Source: Pilaira anomala (lineage: Eukaryota; Mucoromycota; Mucoromycetes; Mucorales; Mucoraceae). Taken from it: 64,000 nucleotides of DNA. Made by a program: the position numbers and the translations under genes. Where the stretch lies: contig JAIXMQ010000036.1 of the NCBI GenBank assembly GCA_025716855.1, positions 62,001 through 126,000 of the forward strand. Direction: 5' to 3'. The notes below the pieces were generated by a model, which worked only from the letters and a program-made list of their open reading frames with translations, did no database searches and was not told where the DNA came from. Shown here piece after piece: positions 24,515 through 40,002 of this stretch (position 1 is its first letter; each line of letters opens with the position of its first letter).

Positions 24515-27500
24515 TAGATAAATAAAAAAATTATTGGTCTGGACAAAAAAAAAAAAAAAAAAAGATGTATCTTTTATATACTTTCTATGGAACAAATGCC
24601 TCTGTTTTTTTTGTATTTGTAATAAAGAAAATATGTGGCCCGTGACAAGTTGTGACTGAACGGAAAAAATCAATTTGGGCAATGGTACACGTTTAAAGAG
24701 AAAAGTGATTAAGTTGTGTCAAAAAAAAAAAAATAACACCAAGTTTTTTTTTTTTTTTTTAGTTACCATTGACCGCTGATATATGCAAATCCCATTTTCA
24801 ATCTATACGTCAACTCTAAAGAACGGTACAGTAATGAAAAATGACGATGGCCGATCGGGATAATATAAGCTTTTTAGAAATAAACTAATATTTATTCCAT
24901 TAAATCTCAAGGTTTTTGTGTGTTTGTAATAGACTAAGCTCAAAACGTCAAGAACGCCTGTGTTTTGTATTACCCACACTTTTACTCAACGTTTCATCAC
25001 GTAACAGAAGCTTCATTGATCATTTATAAATATTTATAATCTAATTACTCGTCAAATTCACCCTTTTCTAAGCCTTTTAGGGGCCTTTTTTTTTTTTTCA
25101 AGGGGTGGTATATTATCCTTTATCGTATTCAACAATACATTTTAGAAAACAAAACACAAAGTAATTTTTTTTTTTTGATCACAAAGTAATTTAAGAAAGA
25201 GAGAAATAAAAGAATGGAGACATAGCACAAAGTGACTCAATCGTGCTTCGGGGTAGGCCGTATATTAATCAGTCATCCCTTTACTGTTTACTCGGTCTAA
25301 GTTTAGCTTGATGATTTGGCCTGAAAAGTATTATAGGATTTCTGATTCTTTGCTACTTTTTATACATGATCTTTTATCACAAGATAAAAGTTTTGTATTG
25401 ATAATTCTATGCGATGTAATGTAGAAATACAGCATTTCATTATTGTCATTCTACATATTGGCACAGTTACTTTTTAGCTTTAAAGGTAAAACTTCATTTT
25501 TTTTTAAAAAAAAAAGGCATAACTAATCAATTCGAATAAAAACGCAATTATGAGATATAACATTGACTGGCCTGGATTTTATAAGTACATATGTACATAT
25601 TTCAAGAAAAAGATATCATCTAGCTACTTTCAAATAGGAGCAAAGTAAAAAAAAAAAAAAAACTTGAGTTTAGTAAAAGTGTATCAGCCGATGTATAGTA
25701 TACGGAAACCCGTCCGCAAAAATATTTCAGCCCAAACGCTCTCCTCCTCCCTTATGATGGTCATTTGACCTTTCTTTTTTCTTTTTTACGTCTTTTGCTT
25801 AATAATTTGAACAAGGCTGAAGTTTTCTAAAGGAGAGAATGTCTCACCCATTTTAGGTAGTTACAAATAGTGATCAAAATTTACTTTGCCTTAAAAGCCA
25901 CATATTCGTAATTGATAAGAAGTGTGCCTAAATATATATATATATATGTATAAGATTGAAATTCACAAAGCGTTTCTATGTACTTACATTGATATGAGTA
26001 TATATGTGTTTTCCTAATTGAAAAAGGATAGCTTGTAAAAAGTTTTTCTTCCTGATGTTTTCTAGGGTTTGTTTTTTATTTGTACAGTATCCGCAAGAAA
26101 AATACACAAACATATCTATGTTACAGGTAATTACTGCTTCTGGTACAAGTCACGTGCAATATTTTTAAGTTGACAGATGTATTGTGTTAATTGACTGACA
26201 AGCTGAATTGTGTTTATGGGTCCATTTTTGACTTTCTAAAAAAAAGTTTAGGGCCTCACATAATTGAACTCACTTTTTTCTTACTAAAAAAAAAAAAAAA
26301 AAAAAAAAATTCAGAAAATAAAAGAGTGAATGATATACTACATCGATACCTAAATTCTTTCCACAATATGATCGTCAATTTATTAATTGTTTTCATTAGA
26401 GGAGCATTGGCTATAATAGATTTAATTAAAGCATAATTAGTAAACACACGTTTTATTTAGTCTACTCTATATGAGTAACCATAGATTGCTGTAATATAAA
26501 AAGCGCTGAATGTCTTGATTTAAACTTGAGGCAAAAATCAAGAGAGAGTTATAGTTATATCCGTGCGAGCGCAAAGCACTTACTAATAAATTAAACGCGA
26601 TACAACCTACTTAGAGATAAAATAAAGTGCACTTCTCGATCAAATTTATCAACCATTTTTAAAAAGTGCACTTACCTCTCTTTGTATTACCATTTTGCAT
26701 GATTATTAATAAAATAAAAGGGTAATACAAAGAAAGGGTCCCCATGGATGTCAATTTTTTTTTTTTTTATAAAAAGAAAAAATAAGTAATTAACAAAAAA
26801 AAAAGAAGAAAGAAGAAAGAAAAAAAAAAAGTCGTGAAATGAATTTGATTTTTCTTTCAAGTGAAAATAGAACAGCAAGAAGAGTTAGTAACAACAGTGA
26901 AAAAAAAAAAAAAAAAAAAAGAGTCTAGAAAGCTTAAAGTAAATTAAGTGGTATGCCAATAAGACAGATCAATCAAAAAGAAAATTGCATTTATTTTTTT
27001 GAAATCCGCGTAATAGTGTGTGTTTATTTTTTAGCGCGTTCCTGAAAAAAAAAAAAAGACGCGACATTTTTTCATTTAATAGACGTATACAGGGTCCGGG
27101 TTACAAACAGTGATCTACATTACCATAGTAACGTAAATGAAAAGAAGAGCAAACGGTAACCAAAGCAACAAAAGGATCAACCAATGCGGTGGCTGATGAA
27201 TATATATATATTATAAAAATAAAAAAATAAAATAAAAAAAAAAGAATCCAGGCTCGATTCCAATTTACTCTCTGTAAATTAAAATTTTGAAAAGTGTAGT
27301 TCTCCTATTTATGGAAAGAAACAATTAGCCACGTTTTTTATTTACTTATTTCTTTTTTTTTTTTTTTTTTTTAGAAAAAAAAAATAAACTCGAGGATTTA
27401 TTTTTAAAAAAATATATTATAGTTTTGATTTTGCTTAAATAAGAGAGTTGAATAAATGGAAAACAAGTAGGTTTTTTTTATATTAGAAGTTGAGGATTTT

Positions 27501-28214
27501 TTTATTTGAAGAAGATATAAATAGAAAAAGGCTCTAGCGGAGTATAATCAAGGTTTGAAAGAGGAGAGAGAGAGGTTGGGGGTTATGGTCGTACATTAGT
27601 CGTGTTGTGTTTCCCAAACTGTGAAAACTGTTACGATAAAAGTATGAAAAGAACAATAGAGAGATGAAAGAGATGAGGGTTCTTTCATCTCCATCTTCAA
27701 AGAAAGAAAAAAGTAAACAAAATAAGTTAATGCGAACTAAAAAAAAAAAAAAAGCTTATTTGTAACACATATATAAATAAAAAATAGAAAACGCTGTTTG
27801 ATTTTATATTACAATCAACTAAAAATTACAAGATCTACCAAAGAAGAATATTAGGAGGAAACTGTCATTATTCAACAAGAAAATTTGGACTGGCTTTCAT
27901 TTTTTCCCCGTGGTTATCCTCTCTTTTTATTAATATAAATGCCCCTTTCTTATCTTTCTCTGTCTCTCTTTTTCTTCTTCTTTTAATCCCTTTTTCTCTC
28001 TTTCTGTTTATTTTTCTATTTTTTTTTTTTTTTTTTTTTATTTTTTTTTTTACTTTCTTTATATATTTACTTGTTTATATAAAAAAAAAAAATAATAATA
28101 GAGAGATAAAAAGCCCCCTTTTCCTTTTTCTTCTTTTTTTTTTTATTTATTTATATTTCGCCACTCCTCTTTTTATATTTTTCTTTCTTTTTATATATTT
28201 TATAAAAAAGTTTA
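22839..28214. other. 5.4-kb gene-free region upstream of the chitin synthase
   Basis: This is the longest gap without a supported gene. It holds a CA microsatellite (about 23095-23149), many A/T runs (for example 24491-24514 and 26286-26309), and CT-rich DNA just before the chitin synthase start (27900-28200). No ORF has domain character and no transposase, tRNA or terminal repeats were seen. It is the shared 5' flank of the homeodomain gene (minus) and the chitin synthase gene (plus), so large regulatory regions or a noncoding transcript are possible but unproven. Confidence 0.5.
23095..23149. repeat. CA microsatellite
   Basis: Imperfect then perfect (AC)n tract in the 5' flank of the homeodomain gene. 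Reading it as codons gives spurious CVCV-type ORFs. Confidence 0.7.
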
Positions 28215-31200
28215 ATGTCACCAAATAGATTTGAACAGTCTTCTGGAGGTGGTCAACCAGGTTATCAACCACCATCCGACAACAATTATCATTATAATAA
28301 TGGACAAGGAATGAGTGGGTCAACATCAATTGGTCGTCGTCCTACAACATTAGGTAGAGCACCTACTCGTCGTATTGTACCTGGCGGCAATTCGATAGCC
28401 AATGCTAGTCATAATATACAAAGAGGTCGTACATTAATTCGTCCAGACAGATATCAAGAACCACCACCTCTTTTAACCGGAAAACCTACTTCAAGTCGTA
28501 GTGCATTTGATCCTTGGGTATTATTATCTCGTATTGTCACCTTTTGGGCTTTACCTCCCATGTTGACTGCTTTCAAGATGGGTGATGCTAGTATGCAACA
28601 AGCCTGGAGAGAGAAAATGACGCTTTGTTTCTTAATTGCTTGTATGGGTGGCTTTGTAGCTTTTATTACAATTGGTTTGAACTCGGTCTTGTGTCCATCA
28701 GATCAAGCAAATAATCAACAAAACTATGCTTCTTATAACGATACACAAACCGCACGTAAGTTTTATATATTTTCATTATACTTTTTTTTTTTTTTTTTTT
28801 ATGTATTATTCTAACCCCTATTTTTTTTTATTTTTATTTTTTTTTTATATGTGTAATAGCCAATTTAGTGGGTATTTTAGGTTGGCAATTTAATACAACC
28901 ACAGCAAATCCTGGATCACTTGATTTCGCTCAACTGGCTACAATTCCTGGTACAGATGTTACCAATTATTTTAATCATGGTACAAATATACCAGACTGTA
29001 TTAATCCTGGTAACGATATTACATTAACTTTTAATGCTGTAACGACTGTACCTTGTACTCCTACTGCTGGTTTCACAGGTTGTGTCCATGGTGAGATATC
29101 TACTTCAAACTTGGAAGGTATCTTGGGCTTAAAGAATTCTACTCGTCAAGTTGGTTTTGATTGGACTCAATTTGCACAATTTAATTTAACAAACTATATT
29201 GTTGTGGATGGTAATGTACTTAATATGGATCCTTATATTCGCATTCACCCTATTCCGATTCCCAATGACCCTTTGGATGTTCTCATCCGTGGCCTCATCA
29301 GTAACTCCTTTGCAGAAGGTGGTAGAGATGGTACAAAAATGTTCTTTAGAAGACCCGAATTTAAAGCAGCCGTGAATTGTCTTGTTCAAAAATACCGTGC
29401 AGGTCATATTGATAAAAAGACAACAGGTTGTTTCGTTTCATCTATTGTACTTGTTGCTTCCTTAGGTGTTGTCCTTGCTATCGTCTTGGCTCGTTTCTCA
29501 ATGGCCCTGATCTTCTCTTGGTTTATCTCTCGTAAATTATCTCGTACCCCTCCTCCTGCTCCTCGTTCTGCTGCTACCACAATTGGAAATTATAATAATA
29601 CGATGGAAATGTCTGATATTAAAGGTATGCAACGTCAGGATTCTACTAGTACTTTATCCCCTGCTGGTGGTGCAGCTGGTGCAGCTCAACGTATTCAGGT
29701 TGGTAACGATCTTTATACTGTTCTTTTAATTACTTGTTACTCTGAAAATACTGAAGGTATTCAAGCTACGGTCGAATCTTTATCTGCTACTGATTATCCT
29801 GATGATCGTAAATTATTGTTCTTGATTGCTGATGGTATTATTACTGGTCATGGTGAAACTATGTCTACTCCCGATATGTGTTTATCTTTAATTACTTTTG
29901 ATGAAAGTAATCCTGCCGCTAAAAATCCTGAAAGTATGCCTTATATTGCTGTAGCTGTAGGTGCTAAACAACATAATGAAGCTAAAGTATACGCTGGTCA
30001 CTATGGTAAATAATAATAACAATAATAATACAAATATGTATATCTTTGTGTATTAACGCCACTGTTTTTTTTTTTTTTTTTGTTTCAATAGTTTGTAAAG
30101 GACATAAAGTACCCATGATTCTTGTTGTTAAAAGCGGTAACCCTGATGAACAAGGAAAGCCAAAGCCCGGTAATCGTGGTAAACGTGATTCTCAACTTAT
30201 TTTGATGAACTTTTTCAGCAGAGTTACATATAATGATCGTATGACACCTCTTGATTATGATTTATTCAGAAAGATTCAATGGTTAATGGGTGTAACACCC
30301 GATTATTTTGAATTGGTTTTAATGGTGGATGCTGATACCAAAGTATATCCTAGTTCTATGAGACTTTTAGTGAATTGTATGGTGAATGATAATATGATTA
30401 TGGGCTTATGTGGTGAAACAAAAATTGCAAACAAACGTGATTCTTGGGTTACAGCTATTCAAGTATACGAATACTTTATTTCTCATCATTTAGCTAAAGG
30501 TTTTGAAGCTGTATTTGGTGGTGTCACCTGTTTACCTGGTTGTTTCTGTATGTATCGTTTAAAGGCTCGTAAAGGTGATGGTGATTGGGTTCCAATTATC
30601 ACTAAACCCGAAATTGTACAAGAATATTCTTCTAATACGATTGATACACTTCATCAAAAGAATTTGTTACTTTTGGGTGAAGATCGTTTCTTGACCACGC
30701 TTATGCTTCGTAATTTCCCTTTCCGTAAAATGGTTTTCACACCTCAAGCTATCTGTAAAACGGTTGTTCCTGATGAATTTGCCGTCTTGTTATCTCAACG
30801 TCGTCGTTGGATTAACTCTACTATTCATAACTTGTTTGAATTGGTCTTGGTTCGTAATTTGTGTGGTACCTTTTGTTTCTCTATGCAGTTTGTTGTCATG
30901 ATGGATTTAGTAGGTACTTTAACTTTACCTGTCGCTATTGTTTTGACTGTGGTCTTGATTGCCAATATGGCCAAAACGCCAATCACTAGTTTCAATGTGG
31001 CTATTCCTCTTATCTTGCTGATTATCGTTCTATTCTCTCCTGCTTTCTTGATTTTGATTACTACACGTAAATGGGTTTACTTGATGTGGATGTTGGTTTA
31101 CTTGTGTGCTTTACCTATTTGGAATTTCGTTTTACCTGTTTATGCTTTCTGGCATTTTGATGATTTCTCATGGGGTGAAACACGTAAAGTCGAAGGTGAA

Positions 31201-31752
31201 ACCAAAGAAGATCATTCAAAGAAAGATGGTGTATTTGATCCATCCAAGGTTCCCTTAAAGCGATGGGAAGATTATGAACGTAAACGAGTCAGAGCAAATA
31301 AGAGACGTGAACGTAAAGAAAGACAGATGCGAGAGATGGGACCTACACATTTAATGCATTCTATGGTTCCCTCAGAAGAAGATGAATCTAGACGTGGTTT
31401 ATTAGGCACAGGAGATGATGATGACTCAGTATCTCAAATGTCATATCAATCCTCTACTCCTACACCTTCTCATTACTTTGATCCATCAAAGGAAGCACCT
31501 GCTAAGGCTGGCTCTGGATATTACCCAACTTATAGACCTCAATCCATGGCTCCTAATCCAATACCTAGAAACAATATACCATTAGAACCTACTCCAACTG
31601 CTACAGGTCCTTGGGGTGTTCAACAAAATTATAGTTCTCCACAACCTCATCTTCGTCAAAATACTTCTCCTCAACAACAACAACAACAAATGGGTGGTCC
31701 TCAAGGTCAATACGCTAGTCCATCCAACCAAAGCCCATACCAAGGCTTCTAA
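28215..31752 (+). CDS. CHS3: chitin synthase, class IV (Chs3-type)
   Basis: Three exons (28215-28755, 28860-30005, 30092-31752) encode 1,115 residues, close to yeast Chs3 (1,165). The N-terminus is Gln/Pro/Arg-rich and cytoplasmic. Two membrane spans follow (about 96-118 and 133-155), then a luminal region with the conserved [11 protein letters not shown] and [19 protein letters not shown] (cytochrome b5-like fold of class IV enzymes), then another span (about 370-400). The GT2 catalytic domain has [17 protein letters not shown] (about 642), EDRFLTT (about 758) and QRRRWINST (about 797), the UDP-GlcNAc polymerase signature. Several spans follow at about 820-920 and a long charged, Pro/Gln-rich tail. 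It makes cell-wall chitin at the plasma membrane. The first residue assignment is supported by pyrimidine-rich leader DNA upstream. Confidence 0.95.
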
Positions 31753-33890
31753 AAAAAATATATATATACATTCTCTCACTCGCACACACAAAAAAAAAAA
31801 AAAAAAAAAATTGAAAATCTTGTTTATAAATATAAATTTTTTTTTTATCATTATTTTATTAATTGTGTATCTTTTATAAATATATATATACATAACTTTT
31901 TTTTTTATTAATATTCATTTTCATAAAATTTATTAAAATTATATATTATCAATATTTTTTTTTTTTTTTCGTCTTGTTTAGAAGTTTAGTTATTACTGCC
32001 CTGTGTGTACATAAAATGCAGCAGTAAGGAAAAAGTAAGGTGGATCTTCTTCTTTTGTCGTAGTTTATAATTTATTGTTGTTGTTGTTCCAGACGAACAA
32101 CAACAAAAATGCACCTGATCAGTTAATATTAGGATTTTTTTTTTTATATATTTATTTCGTTGTCTAAAACTAGCTATAACCAAAACAGAATTGTAATTTA
32201 TAATAAAGAGCAAATAGTAAACGATTTAACCATAGATCATGGGTGCATTTAATATTGACAATGATAAATGCAGAAAATACATAATTGAAATATATGACTT
32301 TCTTGGCAATAAAACATCATGTTAATTTATAAAATAGACTAATTCAAAAAAAAAAAAGTAACATGAATCGAGTAGAATCTATTTCAATCCATGTCTTATT
32401 TTCAGGGCCATGGTTGAAATTTATATATAACTTGATATAATTATAGCACACAATACTGAATCATAACAAGTTTTACGTCATAAAATATCTAATTTTTTTT
32501 TTATCTCGAGAAAAATCCATTTTAACTTATCTTTCACATGCATAGAAGCCAAAAAAAAAATCGCTTTTTGCATGTTATGTAGTGAAGTTAGTTCAGTTAC
32601 TTTTTCTTTCCTTCTAGATTCATCCTTTCTTGTATGTATCTAGGCACTCATGCCGACAGATAAGAGATCTATTGGATAATGTATATAATACAGTCTTTAT
32701 GTTCTAAACACACGGAACTAGGCTTATCTCAATCTCCCAAATATATTCATTTGATCCGAGATTTGTTTTTCTTCTTTGCACATCGTCTGGATCGACAGAT
32801 ATTTGTTCTAGGTTGATAATTAAATCTAACCGAAACACATTGCCCTTGAAACTTGGAGTTGACACTACAATTTCTAACAAGGCTTACATATTTTTTTTTG
32901 TTTTTTTTCAACTAACTAGGGCTGATTATTTATTGTAAGAAAAATAATGCATTATCATGTTTAAATTATTATCATATTATATTGAATCTTTTCGAAACGG
33001 AAAACATTAGCTCTTTTTTTTTTGTGGAAAAAAAATAGGCAGACATGTTGTTTAGAGAACTTTACTCTTGTAAGAGCTATTTCTAAAATTACGAGATATG
33101 TTGGAATTAAAGGGGGGAAAAGTTTTCTTGACCTCTAAAGTATGGTTTTTCGCCATTACTTTATTTATCATAAATAATTATGGAATTCCCAAATATTCGA
33201 GAAAAAACCTCTTCGATATTATATATATATAAACATAACTGTCCAGAGCGACTATTGATATAACAAAACTTGAAATATATAAGCTTCTGGTATGATATAA
33301 AAGAAAATATATTCGTTGCTGCATAATAAATGAACTCAGTGATTTAATCGCAAAGGGGTGTAAATTGAACTGTGAGTGTGGTGAATAGACTGGTCATAAA
33401 GATAGTTAAGTTATCCTTAAGGTTCCCATACAACAACAGAAAAGAAAATCGGGCTTGGGAACGGATACTCACATTTGTAATTAATACCATCTTGCTTTCA
33501 TTATATACTATATAATCTATCAAGTGTAAATAGAACAGTTCTCGCTTAGTTTTTATTCCTGATGAAATAGATCCAACTTTTTTTTTTTAAACATTTCATT
33601 GTCTTCTAGCTCATCTATCGATCAGTTTACCTTACTTAAAAGCTTAGATACACCAAGTTTAAATTTGAAAATACATTGACCTTACTTTGGAAAGTAATAA
33701 CTTGGTCAACTATATGCAGTATTTCATGTAAAAAGCGGTTGTACAAAGGTTAGAATCGCGTCACACTAACAGTGGTGTAATTAAGGTACGAAATATTAAG
33801 CATTTTGGTGCAAATACGATTTCAACTTTGACCGCTTTTATATAAGAAGAAGCCCTTTTTTTTTTTAAAAAAAAAAAAAAAATCGCCATC
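31753..33890. other. 2.1-kb intergenic region, no gene seen
   Basis: 3' flank of the chitin synthase gene and promoter of ERV41. A poly-A run lies at 31789-31810 and several poly-T runs around 31955-31969. Open frames are A/T-run artefacts. Nothing else was recognised. Confidence 0.5.
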
Positions 33891-35561
33891 ATGTCGTTAC
33901 GTAAACTTGCTGATAAAGCTAGAGCCTTTGACGCGTTTCCAAAAGTTGAAGATGATAACCAACAACGAAGTGAAAAGGGTGGATTTTTAACGATCATTGT
34001 TGCACTTTGCTTATTCATGTTGACCATGAGTGAGTTCACCGAGTAAGTAGTTATAAAGAAAAAGTTCATCTTTTGTGAGATGTCTATTGACCTTTTCCCC
34101 TTCATTAAATAAATCAGTTATCGTAAATTCCATGCCGATTATAAGTTCTTGGTTGATCACACTATTGATACCAAGATGCAAATTAATATTGATACTACAA
34201 TAGCTATGCCATGTCCTTGTAAGTATGATATTGTTTCCTCCCTCTCTTATTTATTATGGGAGATACCTAAATTTTTATATTCTAGCTTTAATGATTCATG
34301 TGGTTGACGCTACTGGACAACGTACTCAACTCACAGGCAGTCTTAAACTTATTCCAGTGAGTATATATATATATATATATATGCACTCTCTTTTAAATTA
34401 CTACCTCTTGTGTTATTCATATTTTCATTTGACAGGCTGAGTTTTCTGCTGGTACAGCTACTAAATACAAGTAAGAGATAAATATGGACAGATTAGACTA
34501 TCGAGAACTAACTTATCTCTCTCTCTCTCTCTATCTCTCTCTATCTGTTTTTGTTATAGACAAACAGACGATCCTAAATATATTCATGAGATTATTCGAG
34601 CAGCAAGCGGTAAATCCTATGATCATAGCATTGCTCGTAAGTTAAATTATTAATGAGAGATTAAGTGCATTGGAATTAAACTAATATTCTCTTTTTTTTT
34701 TAAAAAAAAAAGGTGATATGGGTGCATGTAGAGTATTTGGTTCTCTTCAGGTCAATAAGGTCGCTTCTAATCTTCATATCACTTCAGATGGTCATGGTTA
34801 TTGTAAATACAAATCTTTTTTTTTTAAACGAGTTAAATCAAATATTGACATTTACTTTCAATCATTTTAGCAAAGGGTGTTCATACGAGCCATGATCGTA
34901 AGTCAAATATATTTGCAAAGTTTGAAATAAGATTATACTTACTCTGTATTTTTTTTTTTTTTTTTTAGTTCTCAATTTTACTCATCGTATTGATGAATTC
35001 TCATTTGGTAGATTGTATCCTGATTTAGTTAACCCATTAGATAATAGTATTGAACTTTCAGAAACAAGTAAGTTAATTTATATATAAAAAAAAGAGGAGG
35101 CAAAAGATAGGAGGATACTCATGTTTTTTTTTTATAACTTTTTAAGATTTTGAAATCTTCCAGTACACTATCTCTGTTGTAAGCATATAATATACTAAAT
35201 ATAACCAATGTATATACTAAAAATGCTATCCAAAATTAAGGTACCTACCTCTTATATTGATCGTAAAGGCAATTATTTAGAAACAAATCAGTATGCAGTG
35301 ACAGATATGCATAAAACGTTTAGAGAAGGACAAGCAGTACCTGGTATATTTTTTAGATATGATATGGAGCCCATTACAGTTCAAATCAAAGAAGTGCGTA
35401 CACAATCTTTCTTGCAGTTCTTGGTTCGATTATGTGGTATCTTGGGTGGCTCTGTTGTTACTGCAGGTGCTTTGTATAGACTAATTAATTTTGTCATGAC
35501 AGGTGGAAGAGAGGATCCCAAACTCTATACGCCTGTACACAATATGATGAAAGGAGTTTAG
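33891..35561 (+). CDS. ERV41: ER-Golgi vesicle protein Erv41 / ERGIC2
   Basis: Ten exons: 33891-34042, 34118-34218, 34286-34356, 34436-34470, 34560-34636, 34713-34802, 34871-34897, 34969-35067, 35147-35178, 35241-35561; together 334 residues. The start MSLRKLADKARAFDAFPK is the ERGIC signature, followed by a first span (about 32-48). The luminal part has INIDTTIAMPC, ACRVFGSLQVNKV, GHGY and FTHRIDEFSFG. A second span lies near the C-terminus (about 284-314, FLVRLCGILGGSVVTAGALYRLINF) with a short cytoplasmic tail. Erv41 pairs with Erv46 as a cargo receptor in COPII/COPI vesicles that retrieves ER proteins. Four exons are 27-71 nt long, including a 27-nt microexon. Each junction keeps frame and the family pattern. 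It is convergent with the kinase gene, 131 bp away. Confidence 0.93.
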
Positions 35562-35692
35562 AACATAAAATAAAATAAAAAATAAAATATGTGCAGAAAA
35601 AAAAAAGAAGGTTTTAAAATGAGAGAGTTATTACTTTTATTATTTTAGTCTATATATCTACATGTGCGTTTGTACAGTGATAAAACACATAT

Positions 35693-38252
<2,560 letters not shown>

Positions 38253-38266
38253 AGGTTTTTATAGCA

Positions 38267-38298
<32 letters not shown>

Positions 38299-38572
38299 AT
38301 AACAAAAAATGGGGGGTTTTTTTTTATAAAAAAAAAGAGATAAAAAAGAAGAAAAAAGAAACTGTGGAAATAAAATTAATGTGTATCACTATAAGCAAAA
38401 AAAAAAAAAAAAAAAAGATGATCACCAACTGTTACTTGGTCACATGGTTCATTATTTTAAAATCATCACGAATCATTTTTTATTGTTCTTTCAAATAAAG
38501 AGAGCTCCTCCTCCCTCTCTCTCTCACACACACTCACACAATAAAGTACACACATAGGAGTAAGAGAGAACT
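38253..38572. other. spacer between kinase start and WBP4-like 3' end
   Basis: Holds the presumptive kinase promoter and the 3' flank of the next minus-strand gene: a TA microsatellite at about 38264-38288, an A20 run at 38397-38416, and a CT/CA-rich tract at 38505-38538. No gene was seen. Confidence 0.5.
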
Positions 38573-39445
38573 TTAATCTTTCTTTCGAAGCGGTTTCTTC
38601 TTTCTGGATTTGAAGGCTGAATCACCTAATTTACGTTTTTTAAATGTCACATCTTCTTGAAGCTTATCAAAAACTGGAACTTCCAATTCTTTTTCTTTCA
38701 ATTTAAAAGTATGTAAATCATCTTCATCTTCATCATCGTCTTGGAACTGAGGCGCTTGATCATGCGTCGCAGTTCCATCTGTACTCTCATTTTTTGTATC
38801 ATGATGGATTTGTGTAGTGCTAGAGGGCTGTGCCACTACCGTTTCCCATTCGCCTACTTTGGCTATTTCCGTATTCACTGACCATTCGTCACGACCTTCG
38901 ACTGCTTCTGGCTTGATCTGTTGTTGTTCTTCCAAGGCCTGTTGGCGTAATTCTTCAATCGTAGGTACGGTAGGATCCACATAGTATTCTACGGTTCTTT
39001 TTGATGCCGGTCTTGAACTAGGCACATAAGCTTGCCCCATGGCTTGACTAGCTGCCTATCAATTAAGATTTATATCATATATATATATATATATTTTTTT
39101 TTTACATATGTTCAATTGCTTACCCTTTCTATACGCTCTAATTCTTCTCGTACATTTTCTGCTTCTTCAATATCTTTTCTTCCTTTTGTATATACACCAC
39201 GTAAAAATCTTTCAACTTGATCTTTATGCGCTCTACCGTTTTCATGAAGTGCAATGGACTTGTAATAAAGTTAATTTACAATGAAAAAGTTCAATCTCGG
39301 TCAAACTTACTGGTTTGTTATTAGCGACATACTTTTTACAGTATTTACACCAGTGACGTTGTTGAGAGACCCAATAATCAGCCCTAAAAACAATTTCAAT
39401 TAGTTAAAAAGGGACTTTTCGCTCATTAGAACAAGCATCTTACAT
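38573..39445 (-). CDS. WBP4/FBP21-like spliceosomal protein with U1-type zinc finger
   Basis: Four coding exons. The first contributes only AT (39445-39444); the rest are 39383-39311, 39258-39124 and 39055-38573; together 230 residues. The intron 39443-39384 (GTAAGA...TTTTAG) splits the start codon: AT + G GCT gives MADYW, exactly the start of WBP4 orthologs. The matrin/U1-type zinc finger uses C13, C16, H30 and H36 (CKYC ... HENGRAH). A helical acidic/basic region follows (RKDIEEAENVREELERIERAASQA), then a YYVDPTVPT segment, an acidic DDDEDEDD patch and a Lys-rich tail (FKSRKKKPLRKK). WW domains of animal WBP4 are not evident. Related proteins associate with pre-catalytic spliceosomes. The split start is inferred from consensus and would need transcript support. 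Confidence 0.78.
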
Positions 39446-40002
39446 GACAAAATTTACAAAAAAGTAAACAAAAAGTGTAATCGTTATATTTTTTTTTTCT
39501 TAAATGAAAAACAGACCAATAAAAAAAGCCGATATATATATAAAAATATATACAAATGGTTACAAATATATATATATATCTCTTATTATTCTCTTTGCCT
39601 CATAAAACACGCGTCATTTATGTTGACAAAAGTAAAATATGCAGTTATATAGAACATAATAGTTTTAGCTTTAAAAAAAAAAAACGCGTATTAGAACAAT
39701 GGCTTTTAGGGTATAAAAAATGAAAATTGTTTATTCTGATTTTTATGAGACAACTATATTTAGAGTAAAGTTTTATTAAAATTTTGACATGAGATGTACT
39801 GTATAAAAGAGATTCAGTAACAACGAGAGAAAAGGTTTTTAGGAAAAAATTCTAAAAATAAAAAAAACAGCATTTTATTGTTGTGTAAATATATATCTAT
39901 TATCGTACCATTGTATGTAATAGATATATTTAGTAATAAGGCTATTTTAATAAAGTTTTGATGATCTGCATATAAAGAAGAAGAAAAAACTGAATTTTAT
40001 TA
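39446..40002. other. intergenic spacer, no gene seen
   Basis: 5' flank of the WBP4-like gene, including its noncoding leader exon, and 3' flank of the Bni4-like gene. AT-rich with TA-rich patches at about 39530-39580. Nothing else was recognised. Confidence 0.5.

Noticed and set aside
28147..28329. Minus-strand ORF overlapping the chitin synthase start
   Set aside because: Low-complexity shadow of the chitin synthase exon and its pyrimidine-rich leader.
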